A stretch of DNA of 64,000 nucleotides from CBDBJK01 sp965206395. Lineage in GTDB: Bacteria; Chloroflexota; Dehalococcoidia; Lucifugimonadales; CATOSD01. Location of the stretch: contig CBDBJK010000004.1 of NCBI GenBank assembly GCA_965206395.1, positions 1-64,000 on the forward strand, in the 5' to 3' direction. This document shows, one piece after another, positions 38,554-48,909 of this stretch; the stretch's first letter is position 1; the number at the start of each line of letters is the position of its first letter. The notes below the pieces were generated by a model. That model was not told the DNA's origin. It saw only the letters and a program-made list of their open reading frames with translations, and made no database searches. The translations under genes were made by a program, and so were the position numbers.

Positions 38554-40119
38554 ATGGTCTGGCAGCCAGAAATAGATGAACTCGAACGCAGAAAACAGCT
38601 TGCCTTCGAAATGGGCGGCACCGAAAGAATCGAACGCCAGCACTCTGATGGCAAGCTGACAGTCCGCGAGCGCATCGATAGCATGTTGGACAAAGACTCG
38701 TTCTTCGAGATAGGTGAGCTGGCAGGCTACGGAGAATATGACGAAGACCGCAATCTGGTAGGGTTTACGCCTATGCCTTACGTGACGGGAATCGGTCGTA
38801 TCGATGGCCGCCTGGTCGCTCTGGGTGGCGAGGATTTCACCATCAGGGGCGGCACCGCTGCTGGCCCGACTCGTCGGCGATCAAAGTCTAGCAGTTGGGC
38901 CAATGAATTCGCGTTAGAGTACGGCGTTCCACTGATCTACTTCGCCGACGGCGCAGGCGCTAGTGTGCGCTCTGTGGAAGCTGAACAGGGGGGTCACCTG
39001 CCAAGCGGCTCTAACTTCAACACTGAAGTCGCTCTTCTGGGCAAAGTACCGGTAGTAGCCGCTGTTCTGGGGTCTGTTGCGGGCGGCCCTGCGGGTCGCG
39101 TCATGCTATCGCACTGGACGATTATGGTAAAAGGCTCAAGCCAGATATTTCCCGGCGGCCCGCCGGTGGTTCGGCAAGCGATTTCAGAAGAGATTACCAA
39201 AGAAGAGCTTGGCGGCTCTCACATCCATGTTTACAAGAGCGGTGTAATCCACAACGAGGCCGAGGACGAAGAGGACTGCTTCCGCCAGATTCGAGAGTAC
39301 CTCAGCTACATGCCAAACAATGTCGATGAGTTGCCGCCCCGCGTGACTCCGTCGGACGACCCGAACAGGCGCGAGGAAGACTTGCTTAGCATCATTCCCA
39401 GGAACGGGAGGCGGGCCTATGACATGCGCAAGCTCGTTCGTATGGTCGTGGACGACGGCAAGATTTTTGAAATCCAGCCGCACTGGGGCACTACCGCGAT
39501 CACCGGGCTTGCCCGCGTCAACGGCTACGTAATCGGCGTGCTTGCCAATGATCCGAGGGTATTGGCAGGTGCGATAGATGCTGACGGCGCTAACAAGCAG
39601 ACGCATTTCATGGATGTCTGCGATACTTTCAACATACCTATCGTCCTGTTCAACGACGTGCCTGGCTTCATGGTCGGAAGCAAGGCCGAGCTTCAAGGTA
39701 CAATGCGTCACGGGATGAGGGCGCTCATGGCAAGCGTCCAGACCAAAGTTCCAACGATACAGTTCCACGTCCGCAAGGCATACGGGCTGGCTGCCGCAGC
39801 CAACGGAAGCTCGGCGAATGTCTACATGCGGATGGGCTATCCTTCGGGCGAATGGGGGTCTATTCCAGTTGAGGGTGGAGTCGAGGCGGCATACAGAAGG
39901 GAGATCGCAAACTCACCAGACCCCGACGAACGCCGACGAGAATTAGAGGAGATGATGAACAAGTATCGTTCACCCTTCCTGGTCGCGGAGTCGTTCGGCG
40001 TCGAAAAGATCATCGATCCCCGTGACACTCGCTCTCATTTAGCTATGCTGGTTGAGGCCGCGCAGCCCATCTTGAAGCGAATTGCTGGCCCGAAGGCTCG
40101 ATACGGCGTTCGGCCCTGA
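38554..40119 (+). CDS. Acyl-CoA carboxylase carboxyltransferase (beta) subunit
   Basis: 521 residues, 15 bp after the biotin carboxylase, with AAGGAG before the ATG. Two crotonase-like halves carry the oxyanion segments: GSVAGGPAGRVMLSH (first) and GVLANDPRVLAGAID plus NDVPGFMVGS (second). The C-terminus D-P-R-D-T-R...V-R-P is complete. Related to propionyl- and methylcrotonyl-CoA carboxylase beta subunits, but the substrate cannot be assigned. The gene order suggests that the CoA ester formed by the CaiB pair is its substrate. Confidence 0.92.
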   Translation: MVWQPEIDELERRKQLAFEMGGTERIERQHSDGKLTVRERIDSMLDKDSFFEIGELAGYGEYDEDRNLVGFTPMPYVTGIGRIDGRLVALGGEDFTIRGGTAAGPTRRRSKSSSWANEFALEYGVPLIYFADGAGASVRSVEAEQGGHLPSGSNFNTEVALLGKVPVVAAVLGSVAGGPAGRVMLSHWTIMVKGSSQIFPGGPPVVRQAISEEITKEELGGSHIHVYKSGVIHNEAEDEEDCFRQIREYLSYMPNNVDELPPRVTPSDDPNRREEDLLSIIPRNGRRAYDMRKLVRMVVDDGKIFEIQPHWGTTAITGLARVNGYVIGVLANDPRVLAGAIDADGANKQTHFMDVCDTFNIPIVLFNDVPGFMVGSKAELQGTMRHGMRALMASVQTKVPTIQFHVRKAYGLAAAANGSSANVYMRMGYPSGEWGSIPVEGGVEAAYRREIANSPDPDERRRELEEMMNKYRSPFLVAESFGVEKIIDPRDTRSHLAMLVEAAQPILKRIAGPKARYGVRP

Positions 40120-40489
40120 TGTGTAAGTGACTTGGAGTGAAAGCGAAGCGCCCTTTGTAGTTTCAATGTCGGCGCGCGAATTATGCCTCTGCAAAGTATC
40201 GGTCAGCGCAAAGATAGAAGCGGCGTATCTGGGAAATAGAGTGGTGTAGGTTTTATGGCTAAAAGAACAGTAGGCCATCATGTGACCCGTGCTAGCAGAA
40301 CACCGGACGAAGAACCGTTGTCTTTTCCTGTTGCCAAGGACGTTCAAAGCGTGCCCGGAATTCCCAAGCGCGACAACGAAGTTTCGTACTACAGCAGGGA
40401 ATCTCGGCTAGAGAGCGTAGCGGCAACCGAAAGCGCCTCTGCGGAGTGGGCGAGTGTGATAAGACGCGAGTTTTCGCCCGAAACGGCTA

Positions 40490-41319
40490 GGTTGTGTTGA
40501 CATTTCATCTGAGCCATATGAGAGCACCGACGAAGTTCAAGAATCCCAGGAAACGCGATGACAGCTTGTCAAAGCGAGAGAAGATATGCCGGTAGTGCTT
40601 GATCTTGTTGATGAAACACTCCACAAGGTGGCGCTCTCGGTAAAGGTACTCATCATACTCTCGTGGCGTCTTTCGATTTGACCGAGGTGGAATCACAGGT
40701 AACGCGCCCCTGCCCAGGATGCATTGGAGAAAATCCATCGAATCGTATCCCTTATCAGCAATCACATGCTCGGTTTCGAAATCAGCAATCAATGCCTGTG
40801 CCTGGGTGATGTCGTGACGTTGACCTGCTGTGAGCTCAAAGCGCAACGGGTTGCCCAATCCATCCACGCTCACGTGGATCTTGGTACTGAACCCGCCTCG
40901 GCTCCGGCCAAGAGCTTGGGCCGATTGGCCACCGTTTTTTTGGAGGCTCCAGCAGCACAGGGATGAGCGCGAACCACAGTGCTATCACAGTGCTATCACA
41001 GTGCTATCAATGATGACATGCTCCATATCGGGGTCTTGCACAAAATGCTGATGCATTCGTTCCCATACACCCTTTTCACACCAGCGTGCGAAGCGCTTAT
41101 ATACGCTGTTCCAGTGACCGTAGTGCTCAGGCAGCAGTCTCCAAGGAGCACCACTTCGTGCCATCCACAGGATGGCCTCGACGTAGCGCCTGCAATCGTC
41201 CTCCTCTCCAACGTAGAGGTCTGGGCATGGGCGCAGAAATTCAAGGATTTTCGACCATTGTTCATTGCGTAATTCAGTCGTTGACATGTATCCATTATGC
41301 ACCAAATGTCAACACAACC
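40490..41319 (-). mobile_element. IS427-like IS5-family element, copy 2
   Basis: 830 bp, same ends as copy 1, TA duplication (40488-40489 and 41320-41321), inside the RdhA/QueG-like gene. One difference seen at protein level from copy 1 is Ser/Pro in OrfA. Confidence 0.93.
40505..41287 (-). pseudogene. IS427-like transposase broken by the same 11-bp triplication
   Basis: Carries the same three tandem GATAGCACTGT units (about 40980-41012) and the same early stop in OrfA as copy 1. As both copies share the lesion, at least one of them moved after it arose, presumably with transposase supplied in trans. Confidence 0.85.
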
Positions 41320-42513
41320 TAGACTCTACGAAGAATTCCAGGAAGAGATGATACCTGTCGTCGAGTGGGTCAGGTCTACGCGCGACCTCAAACCCGCTGT
41401 CGAACCAAGCGGGGAAAACGTCACAGAAGCTATTCGCAGCAAGGCCTATGCTCTGGGCTATGGCGAGGTAGGATTCACGAGCTTCGATACCCGATATGTT
41501 TACCAGGGAAGAAGGAAAGACCTCAATCCTCGGCTGCCTCACGCCATATGCCTTGCGCTGGAGCAGGATTCGAAGCCACGCAGACTATGCCGAGCCTCGA
41601 CGCTGAAAGGGCGCAAGGAGAAGCATATAAACGTCAATCAGGCCTTGCAAAAGCACTGACTGATTTCATATTGTCGCTAGGGTATAGTGTGCAGGTTTCT
41701 GGCCCAACGTGGCATCTAGGGCCGATGATTCCGATGTTCGTGGAGGCTGGTCTGGGACAACTCGGCGTGAATGGTCAGCTGCTTTCGCCTCGCTTCGGGT
41801 CGCGAGTGCGTCTGCAAATCATACTTACCGATGCCAACATCACGTACGATAAACCCGTTGATTACGGCATGCACAAGTTTTGCGCCCTGTGTCAGGTGTG
41901 TGTTACTCGCTGCCCCGGTCGCGCCTTGGAAGGGCAGAAGCTCTGGTATCGCGGCGTAGAGAAAAACAAGCTCAACTTCGCCCGGTGCAGGCCGGTAATG
42001 ACAAGGTATTCAGGATGCGGCATCTGCATGAAGGTTTGTCCTATCCAGAAATACGGGATGAAGCCGGTCATGGAGCACTATATCGAGACCGGTGAGGTTC
42101 TCGGCAAAGGCACCGAAAATCTGGAGGGCTATACGCTTCCAGATAAAGGGCATTTCCGCCCAGGAAAGCTGCCTAGCTTCAACGCTGAATTCTTCGATAT
42201 GCCTCGCGGCAAGGTTGAGGATTTGCTATTCGATGAGTTCAAACAAAAGCTTCAGGATGCTGAGAACGGCGGCGAGGAGACTTCGGACGACGTTTGGAAA
42301 GAATTCAGAGATAGGATAGACGATGCTCTCAGCCACAAGAACGGGCCACTGGACATGGGCATGGACCTCAGCTTTTAGGATAGGTCAGGAAATTGTGCCG
42401 TCCATCACTACCGCATTATAAGCAGTAAATTTATGGCAATCACGGGAACGCCAATCATTGCTTCAGCCTGTCTGGGAAATCCAGGCCAAACTTCCATTAG
42501 CTGCGATTCTTGT

Positions 42514-42717
42514 TTATAACTGCTCGTGGAATACTGCAATGGCGAGGAGTCCGAACGCTAGCGCGGATGCCGCAAGCAACACGCCCGCACCGATTTCGTT
42601 GTCGGAAAGCATCGCGTTAATGCCCAGAATGATTCCGACAAGACCCGCGATCCCAGCGCCCGCGACGGCGATTCTTCTGGCCTGTGTGGTGTTGCTCCTG
42701 GTTGTCTGATTTGCCAT
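42514..42717 (-). CDS. Small two-helix membrane protein
   Basis: 67 residues with a polar, basic N-terminus (about 1-15) and two hydrophobic helices (about 17-34 and 44-62) separated by an acidic turn (LSDNEIG). GGAGAGAA stands before the ATG. It matches no family I recognise; it could be a small inner-membrane protein. It lies alone between the RdhA/QueG-like gene and the MMPL genes, downstream of the MMPL terminator on the same strand. Confidence 0.6.
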   Translation of the reverse strand: MANQTTRSNTTQARRIAVAGAGIAGLVGIILGINAMLSDNEIGAGVLLAASALAFGLLAIAVFHEQL

Positions 42718-42768
42718 AGCTAATTCTCTCCTGCCATTGTGATCTTAGCGATTCTGATTCAATGCAGA

Positions 42769-42802
42769 CGAAGGCCCCGCACCTTAAAGTACGAGGCCCT
42801 CG
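42769..42802 (-). terminator. Hairpin downstream of the first MMPL gene
   Basis: CGAAGGCC and GGCCCTCG pair with one wobble around an 18-base loop. It is nearly the same sequence as the hairpin after the second MMPL gene, and so was copied with the gene. Confidence 0.5.
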
Positions 42803-42832
42803 ACTAGCTATTCAATGTACATGCAGTGCCTT

Positions 42833-45166
42833 TTAATCGTCCATCGAACCCTGCATCGTCTGAGGGATGGCCTGATTACCGTACTCAGGCTGAGGCGTAG
42901 GCTGCGCATCACCCTTAGACTCGCCCTCTTCCGGGCTGAGGTTCGGCAGCCACTCCAGCCACCTGGGCAGATACCAGTTCCGGTCGCCCAGGAGCTTCAT
43001 GGAGGCGGGAAGCAGCACCGAGCGGATGACGGTGGCATCCAGGAACACCGCGACTCCCAGCCCGACGCCGAACTGCTTTAGCCCTATATCACGACCGAGA
43101 GCGAACGCCCCGAAGACCCCGACCATGACGGCGGCCGCGCTGGTGATCTGTCCGGCGGTCAACCTGATTCCCATTGAGACCGATTCCTCGTTGCTGTGCC
43201 CCTGGTTATAGGCTTCCTTGATGCGGCTGAGCAGCAGCATGTGGTAGTCCATTGAGAGGCCGAACAGAATGGCGAAGAGGAACAGCGGCAGCCAGGCCTC
43301 GATAACGTCCGCCTTTTCCATGCCCAGCAGGCCGACTCCCCAGCCCCACTGGAACACCGCTACCAGCACCCCGTAGGCCGCTCCCACCGACAGCAGGTTG
43401 AGCACTATGGCCTTCACCGGGATCACTATGGAGCGGAACATGACCAGCAACAGCAGGAATGAAAGCCCTAGCACGAAGGCAAAGACGTATGGCGCTACAT
43501 TGCCTATGTGATCTCTGAAGTCCACGCTTCCGGCAGTCGCACCGGTGACATAGACCTGAGCGCCGCTGTCGGCGAACGCAGCCGACACGATGTCATCACG
43601 AAGATGCCTGAAGGCGTCCTCGGACTCCTGGTCGTCAATGCTGCCGACGGTAGGAACTGTGACGAAGAGCAGGTCTCCGGTGCGGTTGACATTTACTTCA
43701 AATGGCGGGAAGAAGTCGCTGTCCTGCTCGACACTGCTTAGGAGCTTGTCTACCGATGCCTGTACCTGTGTGGACCTCACGTTCGGGGCGTCTACGACGA
43801 CTATCGCCGGAGCCGCCAGGCTAGACGTGAAGTTCTCCTCAAGAAGCCGGAGAGCACGCTTTGCCTCTACTGCGTCGTGAAAGGCGTCCGCGCCACTGTT
43901 GAATCCAATTGTCATCGAGATCACAGGAACTGCCAGGACAATGAGTGCTCCGGCAGCGACCGTGGCAAAGATGCCGGGCCGCGCCAGGACCCTGTCCGAG
44001 ATGGCACTCCAGATGCCGCCGCCGTTGTTTTCGTTTCTCTCGCGCCCGATGAAGGGAACCCGCAGCCTGTTGACATTGTCGCCCAGGATGGAGAGCAACG
44101 CGGGCAGCAGTGTAAGGGACCCGACTAAGGCTATGAGAACGACGATGATTGCGCCAATAGCCAGGGAAGTGAATATAGAGGTGAATGTCAGGAACAGTCC
44201 TGCCAGGGAGAGCACTACGGTTACTCCGGCGTAAAACACCGCTCTACCCGTGGTGTCGCTCGCCACCGCGATGGCATCCAGCTTTGGCCTTCCAGCCTTG
44301 CGCTCGCTGCGGTAGCGGCTGATGATAAACAGCGAGTAGTCTATGCCCACTGCCATGCCCATCAGAAGCACGACCTCGGTGTAGATCTCGTCCATTGCGA
44401 TGATCTGGCTCACCAGAGTGGCGACCCCGATCGCGCTGAAAATAGACCCTATAGCCAGGATCAACGGGATTACCGCCGCCACTACCGCGCGGAAGGCGAA
44501 TATCATGATGACCAGCCCCAGCACCAGGGTTATCATCATGATGCGAGCGAAGCCCTCCTCGACAATCTCATTCAGCTGCTTCTCGATGGACGTATTGCCC
44601 GCCATGACTATCTCGAAGCCATCGGCATCCGCTGCCGCGGCGCGGACCTTTTCAAGGACAGGCTCAATCTTGTCCTCAGCCTCACCCTTGTTGTCTAGCT
44701 CGACCCGCGCCAGCACTACGTGGCCGTCTTCGGATACCATGCCCGGCGCTTCGGTGTCATAGAAGCTGGTCACGGACGCGACCTCAGGCAACGCCCTGAG
44801 CTGCTGTACCAGTTCCTCTACCGTCGAGCGGTAGGCAGGGTCGCTTGAGTCCAGCGACGGGTTATTAAAGACTAGCTGCTCGGTCGGCGGCGGGTTGAAC
44901 TGGAACCGTTCGTCTATAAGCTTGGCACCCACGGATGCATCGCCCTCGCCATTGTAATCCAGGGTCTTCGTTTCCACGGTGTTCATCACGAACATCGCCA
45001 GGACAAGCAACATAACCGAGGCGGCAACGACCCACCAACGGTGGCGCGCGCTCCAGTTTGCGATTCGTCCCGTAAAGGAGAGGGCGGACGTATCCAGAGT
45101 AGACTCTGTCTCCCTCTCTTCTTGCCTGGTCTTTCCAGACCTTCGGAATCTCAGTGCATCCAACAT
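42833..45166 (-). CDS. MMPL/RND-family transporter 1
   Basis: 777 residues from ATG 45166, chosen for the perfect AAGGAGG eight bases upstream; the frame is open 150 bases further without such a site. Layout: helix 1 (W-W-V-V-A-A-S-V-M-L-L-V-L-A), extracytoplasmic domain, five helices, repeated once. The transmembrane signatures G-I-D-Y-S-L-F-I-I-S-R-Y and G-L-S-M-D-Y-H-M-L-L-L-S-R mark the MMPL class. It probably exports lipids or hydrophobic compounds by proton exchange. It has a tandem paralogue next door with the same leader and terminator. Confidence 0.9.
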   Translation of the reverse strand: MLDALRFRRSGKTRQEERETESTLDTSALSFTGRIANWSARHRWWVVAASVMLLVLAMFVMNTVETKTLDYNGEGDASVGAKLIDERFQFNPPPTEQLVFNNPSLDSSDPAYRSTVEELVQQLRALPEVASVTSFYDTEAPGMVSEDGHVVLARVELDNKGEAEDKIEPVLEKVRAAAADADGFEIVMAGNTSIEKQLNEIVEEGFARIMMITLVLGLVIMIFAFRAVVAAVIPLILAIGSIFSAIGVATLVSQIIAMDEIYTEVVLLMGMAVGIDYSLFIISRYRSERKAGRPKLDAIAVASDTTGRAVFYAGVTVVLSLAGLFLTFTSIFTSLAIGAIIVVLIALVGSLTLLPALLSILGDNVNRLRVPFIGRERNENNGGGIWSAISDRVLARPGIFATVAAGALIVLAVPVISMTIGFNSGADAFHDAVEAKRALRLLEENFTSSLAAPAIVVVDAPNVRSTQVQASVDKLLSSVEQDSDFFPPFEVNVNRTGDLLFVTVPTVGSIDDQESEDAFRHLRDDIVSAAFADSGAQVYVTGATAGSVDFRDHIGNVAPYVFAFVLGLSFLLLLVMFRSIVIPVKAIVLNLLSVGAAYGVLVAVFQWGWGVGLLGMEKADVIEAWLPLFLFAILFGLSMDYHMLLLSRIKEAYNQGHSNEESVSMGIRLTAGQITSAAAVMVGVFGAFALGRDIGLKQFGVGLGVAVFLDATVIRSVLLPASMKLLGDRNWYLPRWLEWLPNLSPEEGESKGDAQPTPQPEYGNQAIPQTMQGSMDD

Positions 45167-45330
45167 TTGGCTAGCCTCCTTGGCTGATTGTTTGATCTCA
45201 CGTGCTTCATTATCAATGCGAACCCGTGATACTACATCGGCAAGAGTGACGATTTTGCAGCCCGACCATCTGACTATCAAGCGGTAGTACGACAGGTCTA
45301 CGACTAGGTCATCCATTGGTACTATGCGCT
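45167..45330 (-). promoter_or_regulatory. Conserved leader of MMPL gene 1
   Basis: About 160 bp that closely match the leader of MMPL gene 2 (47862-48050), including the ribosome site. The frame is open here in both leaders, but amino-acid changes are frequent, which speaks for a 5' leader or promoter rather than coding. No regulator binding site could be named. Confidence 0.4.
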
Positions 45331-45448
45331 CGAAAAGGCAAGAAGGAAGTGTTTACGAACGAGAGGAATGTTAGGAGAGGAAACACAGAGGCTCTGGTTT
45401 TCCGGGGCCTCGCGCTATCAAAATATCTCTGGCCCCAATTCTATCGCA

Positions 45449-45487
45449 GCAGAAGGCCCCGCACCTTGAAAGTACGAGGCCTTCTGC
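45449..45487 (-). terminator. Hairpin downstream of the second MMPL gene
   Basis: GCAGAAGGCC (45449-45458) pairs perfectly with GGCCTTCTGC (45478-45487), about 30 bp after the stop codon. Confidence 0.6.
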
Positions 45488-45516
45488 GAGCTATTCAATA
45501 TCCATGTAGAGGTTTT

Positions 45517-47861
45517 TTAGTCGTCCGTCGAACCCTGCACCGACTGAGGGACTGCCTGGTCGGGCGAGAAGCCGTATCCAGACTGAGGCGCAGGTTGGGT
45601 ATCGCCGTTGGACTCGTTTCGTTCTGCGTTAAGGTTAGGCAGCCACTCCAGCCACCTGGGCAGGTACCAGTTCCAGTCGCCCAGGAGCTTCATGGTGGCT
45701 GGCAGCAGCACCGACCGGATGATCGTGGCGTCGATGAGCACCGCGACGCCCAGGCCCAAGCCGAACTGCTGCGAGTCAACACTCCGCCCGAGGGCAAAGG
45801 TGCCGAAGACCCCCACCATGATGGCCGCGGCGCTCGTGATCTGCCCGGCGGTCAGCCTGATTCCCTCGAACACGGACTCGTCGTTGCTGTGCCCTTGGTC
45901 ATAGGCTTCCTTGATCCGGTTCAGCAGTAACAGGTGGTAGTCCATGGAGAGGCCGAACACGATGGCGAAGAGGATTATCGGCATCCACGGTCCGATCACG
46001 CCCGGGGCCTCGGAGCCTAGCAGGCTGACCCCCCATCCCCACTGGAAGACCATCACCAGCACCCCGAAGGCCGCAGCCACGGAGAGGAGATTCAGGAGGA
46101 TCGCCTTCACCGGAATAATGATGGAGCGGAACATGACCAGCAGCAACAGGAAGGCAAGCCCCAGCACGAAGCCGAAGACGTAGGGCACCGACCGGTACAT
46201 GGCGTCTGTGAAGTCCATGCTCACAGCAGTCATGCCAGTGACATAGGCCTGGGCTTCGCTGCCGTCGAAGGCCCCAGGAATGACCTCGTCCCGGAGGAGT
46301 TCCACTCCCCTCTCAGCGGCTTTCCGGTCCCCGGCAAGAGCGACTCGGACGAAGAGCAGGTCACCAGCGGGGTTCACCACGGTCTCGAAGGGGCCGAGGA
46401 AAGCGCTGTCCTGGTCGACCAGCTCGACGAGCCTGGCCACCGACGCCTGGACTTCGGGTGTGGTCACGTCGGGCGCGTCTATTACGACCATCGCGGGAGT
46501 GGCGAGACCACCGCTGAAGTGTTCTTCAAGGAGCCGTACGGCCTGTTTAGCATCCACGGCGTCATGAAGCGCTAGCGAGCCGGAAGGGAAGGCCATGTCC
46601 AGAGAGGCAACTGGTGCTGCTAGGGCGACCAGCGCCGCAGCCGTAACGGTGGCAAAGACGACGGGCCGTGCCAGGACCCGCTTCGTGATGGCGCTCCAGA
46701 GGCCGCCGTTGACGTTGGCCCGTCCCAATATGGGGACCCGCAGCCGGTTCACGTTGTCGCCCAGCACGGAAAGGACCGCCGGAAGGAAGGTGAGGGAGCC
46801 GACGATGGCGACCAGCACCACGGAGATGACGCCCAAGGCCATGGAGATGAAGACGGGGTTGTTCGTCAGGGCCAGCCCAGCCAGTGAGAGCATCACCGTG
46901 ACGCCGGCGTAGAGGACCGCACGGCCCGTGGTGTTGCTGGCGACGGTGATGGCCTCTAGTTTTTCCTTGCCGGCCTGCCGCTCGTAACGGAACCGGCTGA
47001 TGATGAACAGCGAGTAGTCGATGCCGACGGCAAGACCCAGCATGCTGATTAGCACTTCGTACCCTTCAGCTAGTGGGTACGCCTGGCTCACGAGGGCGGC
47101 GATCCCCATAGCGATCATGATCGACCCCATGGCCAGCGCCAGGGGAATCAGTGACGCTACCACGGCCCGGAAGACCAGCAGCAGCATGACCAGAGCGAGC
47201 ACCAGCGTGACTATGAGGACGCGGGCCAAGTCCTCCTCCGCCAGGTCGTCGACCTGCTTGAGCACGGAGAGGTCGCCGGCAATCCCGACATAGAAGCCGT
47301 TGGCGCTGGCCTCCGGGCGGGCGGCGTAGATTGTTTCAAGAATCGCGTCGATCTTGTCGCTATCGGAGCCTTCGATATCTGCAAGCTCCACCTGAGCACG
47401 CAGCACACGCCTGTCCTCCGATATCAGCCGGGGGTCGTCTACCTCGTAGTAGCTGACAACAGCTGAGACCTCTGGCATGGCCCTTAGCTCTTGGACCAGC
47501 TGTTCCACCGTCGAACGGTAAATTGGGTCGTCTACTTCGACAGAGGGGTGACTGAAGACCAGTTGTTCAGTGGACGCCCCGCCATCACCGAAGCGCTCGT
47601 CCAGGAGCCTGATTGCCTCGCCCGACTCGCCTTCCGCAAACTCATTCTCATCCAGTAGCTTCACCTTGAATGTACTCGATGCGAGCACCGCGAGCACCAG
47701 CATCATCACCGTGGCAGCAACTACACCCACCATCGGTGGCGAGCGCTCCAGTTTGCGATTTGCCCTGTGAAGGAAAGGGTGGACGTATCCAGGGTAGGCT
47801 CTGTCTCTTTCTCTTCGTGCCCGGTCTTTCCAGACCTGCGGAACCTCAGCGCTTCTAACAT
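45517..47861 (-). CDS. MMPL/RND-family transporter 2, frameshifted after the first helix
   Basis: ATG 47861 follows AAGGAGG as in the paralogue. The first frame reads to N-W-S-A-R-H-R-W-W-V and then meets TAG; the other frame continues V-V-A-A-T-V-M-M-L-V-L-A-V. One missing base in GGTGTAG (about 47731-47737) explains this, by comparison with gene 1. Repaired length 781 residues, with both MMPL signatures (G-I-D-Y-S-L-F-I-I-S-R-F and G-L-S-M-D-Y-H-L-L-L-L-N-R). Everything else is intact, so a sequence error is as likely as a true mutation. Confidence 0.85.
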
Positions 47862-48234
47862 TTGGCTAGCCTCCTTGGCTGATTGTTTAATCTCACGTGC
47901 TCCATTATCTGCGCGAACCTGCGGTACTACATCGGCAAGAGTGACGATTTTGTGACCCGACCATCTGACTATCAAGTGGTAGTACGACGGGTCTATTACC
48001 AGGTCGTCCATTGGTACTATGCGTCCGAAAGGGCAAGAACGAAGTGTCAATCAACGAGAGGGAGCACTTGGAAAATGGGGACGTGTTGAAGATTTCATGG
48101 GCGGATGCAATCGCCAACACAGACGCGCAGGCTACGCAACACGGATGCAATGCGGTACAGAGTTTACAAAAACGATACTACCCGCTTTACAGGTATGCAG
48201 GGAGAGGGAACAGTTGAAAGGGATGCGGCTATCG
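47862..48234 (-). promoter_or_regulatory. Leader of MMPL gene 2 and intergenic region
   Basis: Bases 47862-48050 repeat the leader of MMPL gene 1. The remaining 180 bp to the VTT gene show nothing recognisable. Confidence 0.4.
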
Positions 48235-48909
48235 TTATCCTAACCCGAGCGAACCGATGAGCCAGTTCATTCCGTAGTAGCCCGCGAAGGAATAGGTTGT
48301 GACTTTAATGATCTTGCCCGCGGTTACGTAGAGCATGAAGGGCCGCAGCGAATAGCGAACAGTGCCAGCCCATATACCAGCGAAATCGAACGGAATCGGC
48401 AAGGCGGCGAACACGAACAATGCCGGACCGACTCTTCGCTGTGCCAGAGCCTGGAAGCGCTCGTAGATGCGGCTGCCTTCCAGGGCTTGTCGTCCCGAAG
48501 CGCCCACCGCGTAACCGGACAACTCTCCAATGGCAGCGGCGATGCCGCCGACGAGTCCTACAAGCAGAGGATTGAGAATCGAGGCCAGCGTTAGCGTAAC
48601 GATAGGTCCGGGGGTTGGAATGATTATCGCTGCGCTATTTCCCATCTCGGCGGCGAACACCCCAAGGTAGCCCCAGTTGCCCATATTGGACATAGACTCC
48701 CTGAAATGAATTAGCGCCACAGCAGCAAGGACTGACAGAGCCAGTGTTCCGGTTATCGGAAGCAGCATTCGCAAGTAGCGGGACACGCTCAATCCAGCTT
48801 CGTTGCCAACGGGGGTCTGAGTCCGAACAGTCGTCTTGAGGGGCCTATACACCGGTGGAGTCGGCGATGGCCTGATTGTGGGGGCTGCTATGGTTATTGA
48901 TTGCTGCAT
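48235..48909 (-). CDS. VTT-domain (DedA/TVP38-like) membrane protein
   Basis: 224 residues. A proline-rich cytosolic N-terminus (about 1-45) is followed by a first helix (I-T-G-T-L-A-L-S-V-L-A-A-V-A) and the VTT core: E-M-G-N-S-A-A-I-I-I-P-T-P-G-P, then a glycine-rich GLVGGIAAAIGELSGYAVG and a later A-A-L-P-I-P-F-D-F-A-G. Such proteins are linked to lipid flipping or membrane homeostasis. It is a single gene divergent from the solute-binding protein. Confidence 0.8.
   Translation of the reverse strand: MQQSITIAAPTIRPSPTPPVYRPLKTTVRTQTPVGNEAGLSVSRYLRMLLPITGTLALSVLAAVALIHFRESMSNMGNWGYLGVFAAEMGNSAAIIIPTPGPIVTLTLASILNPLLVGLVGGIAAAIGELSGYAVGASGRQALEGSRIYERFQALAQRRVGPALFVFAALPIPFDFAGIWAGTVRYSLRPFMLYVTAGKIIKVTTYSFAGYYGMNWLIGSLGLG

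Larger units (their letters stand above)
40255..42378 (+). pseudogene. RdhA/QueG-like iron-sulfur protein, split by an IS and frameshifted
   Basis: Removing the IS427-like element and one TA joins ...P-E-T-A-R with L-Y-E-E-F-Q; restoring one T in GATTCGAAG (about 41568) then joins C-L-A-L-E-Q-D with F-E-A-T-Q-T-M-P. The repaired protein has 430 residues. It has GPMIPMFVEAGLGQLG, F-G-S-R-V-R-L-Q, and two 4Fe-4S motifs: C-A-L-C-Q-V-C-V-T-R-C-P and C-G-I-C-M-K-V-C-P. This matches the reductive dehalogenase/epoxyqueuosine reductase superfamily. No Tat signal is seen, so it is not a classic respiratory RdhA. It is last in the CaiB-carboxylase run. Confidence 0.85.

Noticed and set aside
45166..45316. 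50-residue N-terminal extension of MMPL transporter 1
   Set aside because: No ribosome site at the far start, a perfect one at ATG 45166, and many amino-acid changes between the two paralogous leaders.
45316..45930. Plus-strand frame beginning M-V-L-C-A-R-K-G, similar to one at 48011
   Set aside because: The similarity follows from the duplicated leader DNA; the rest is the complement of the MMPL gene.
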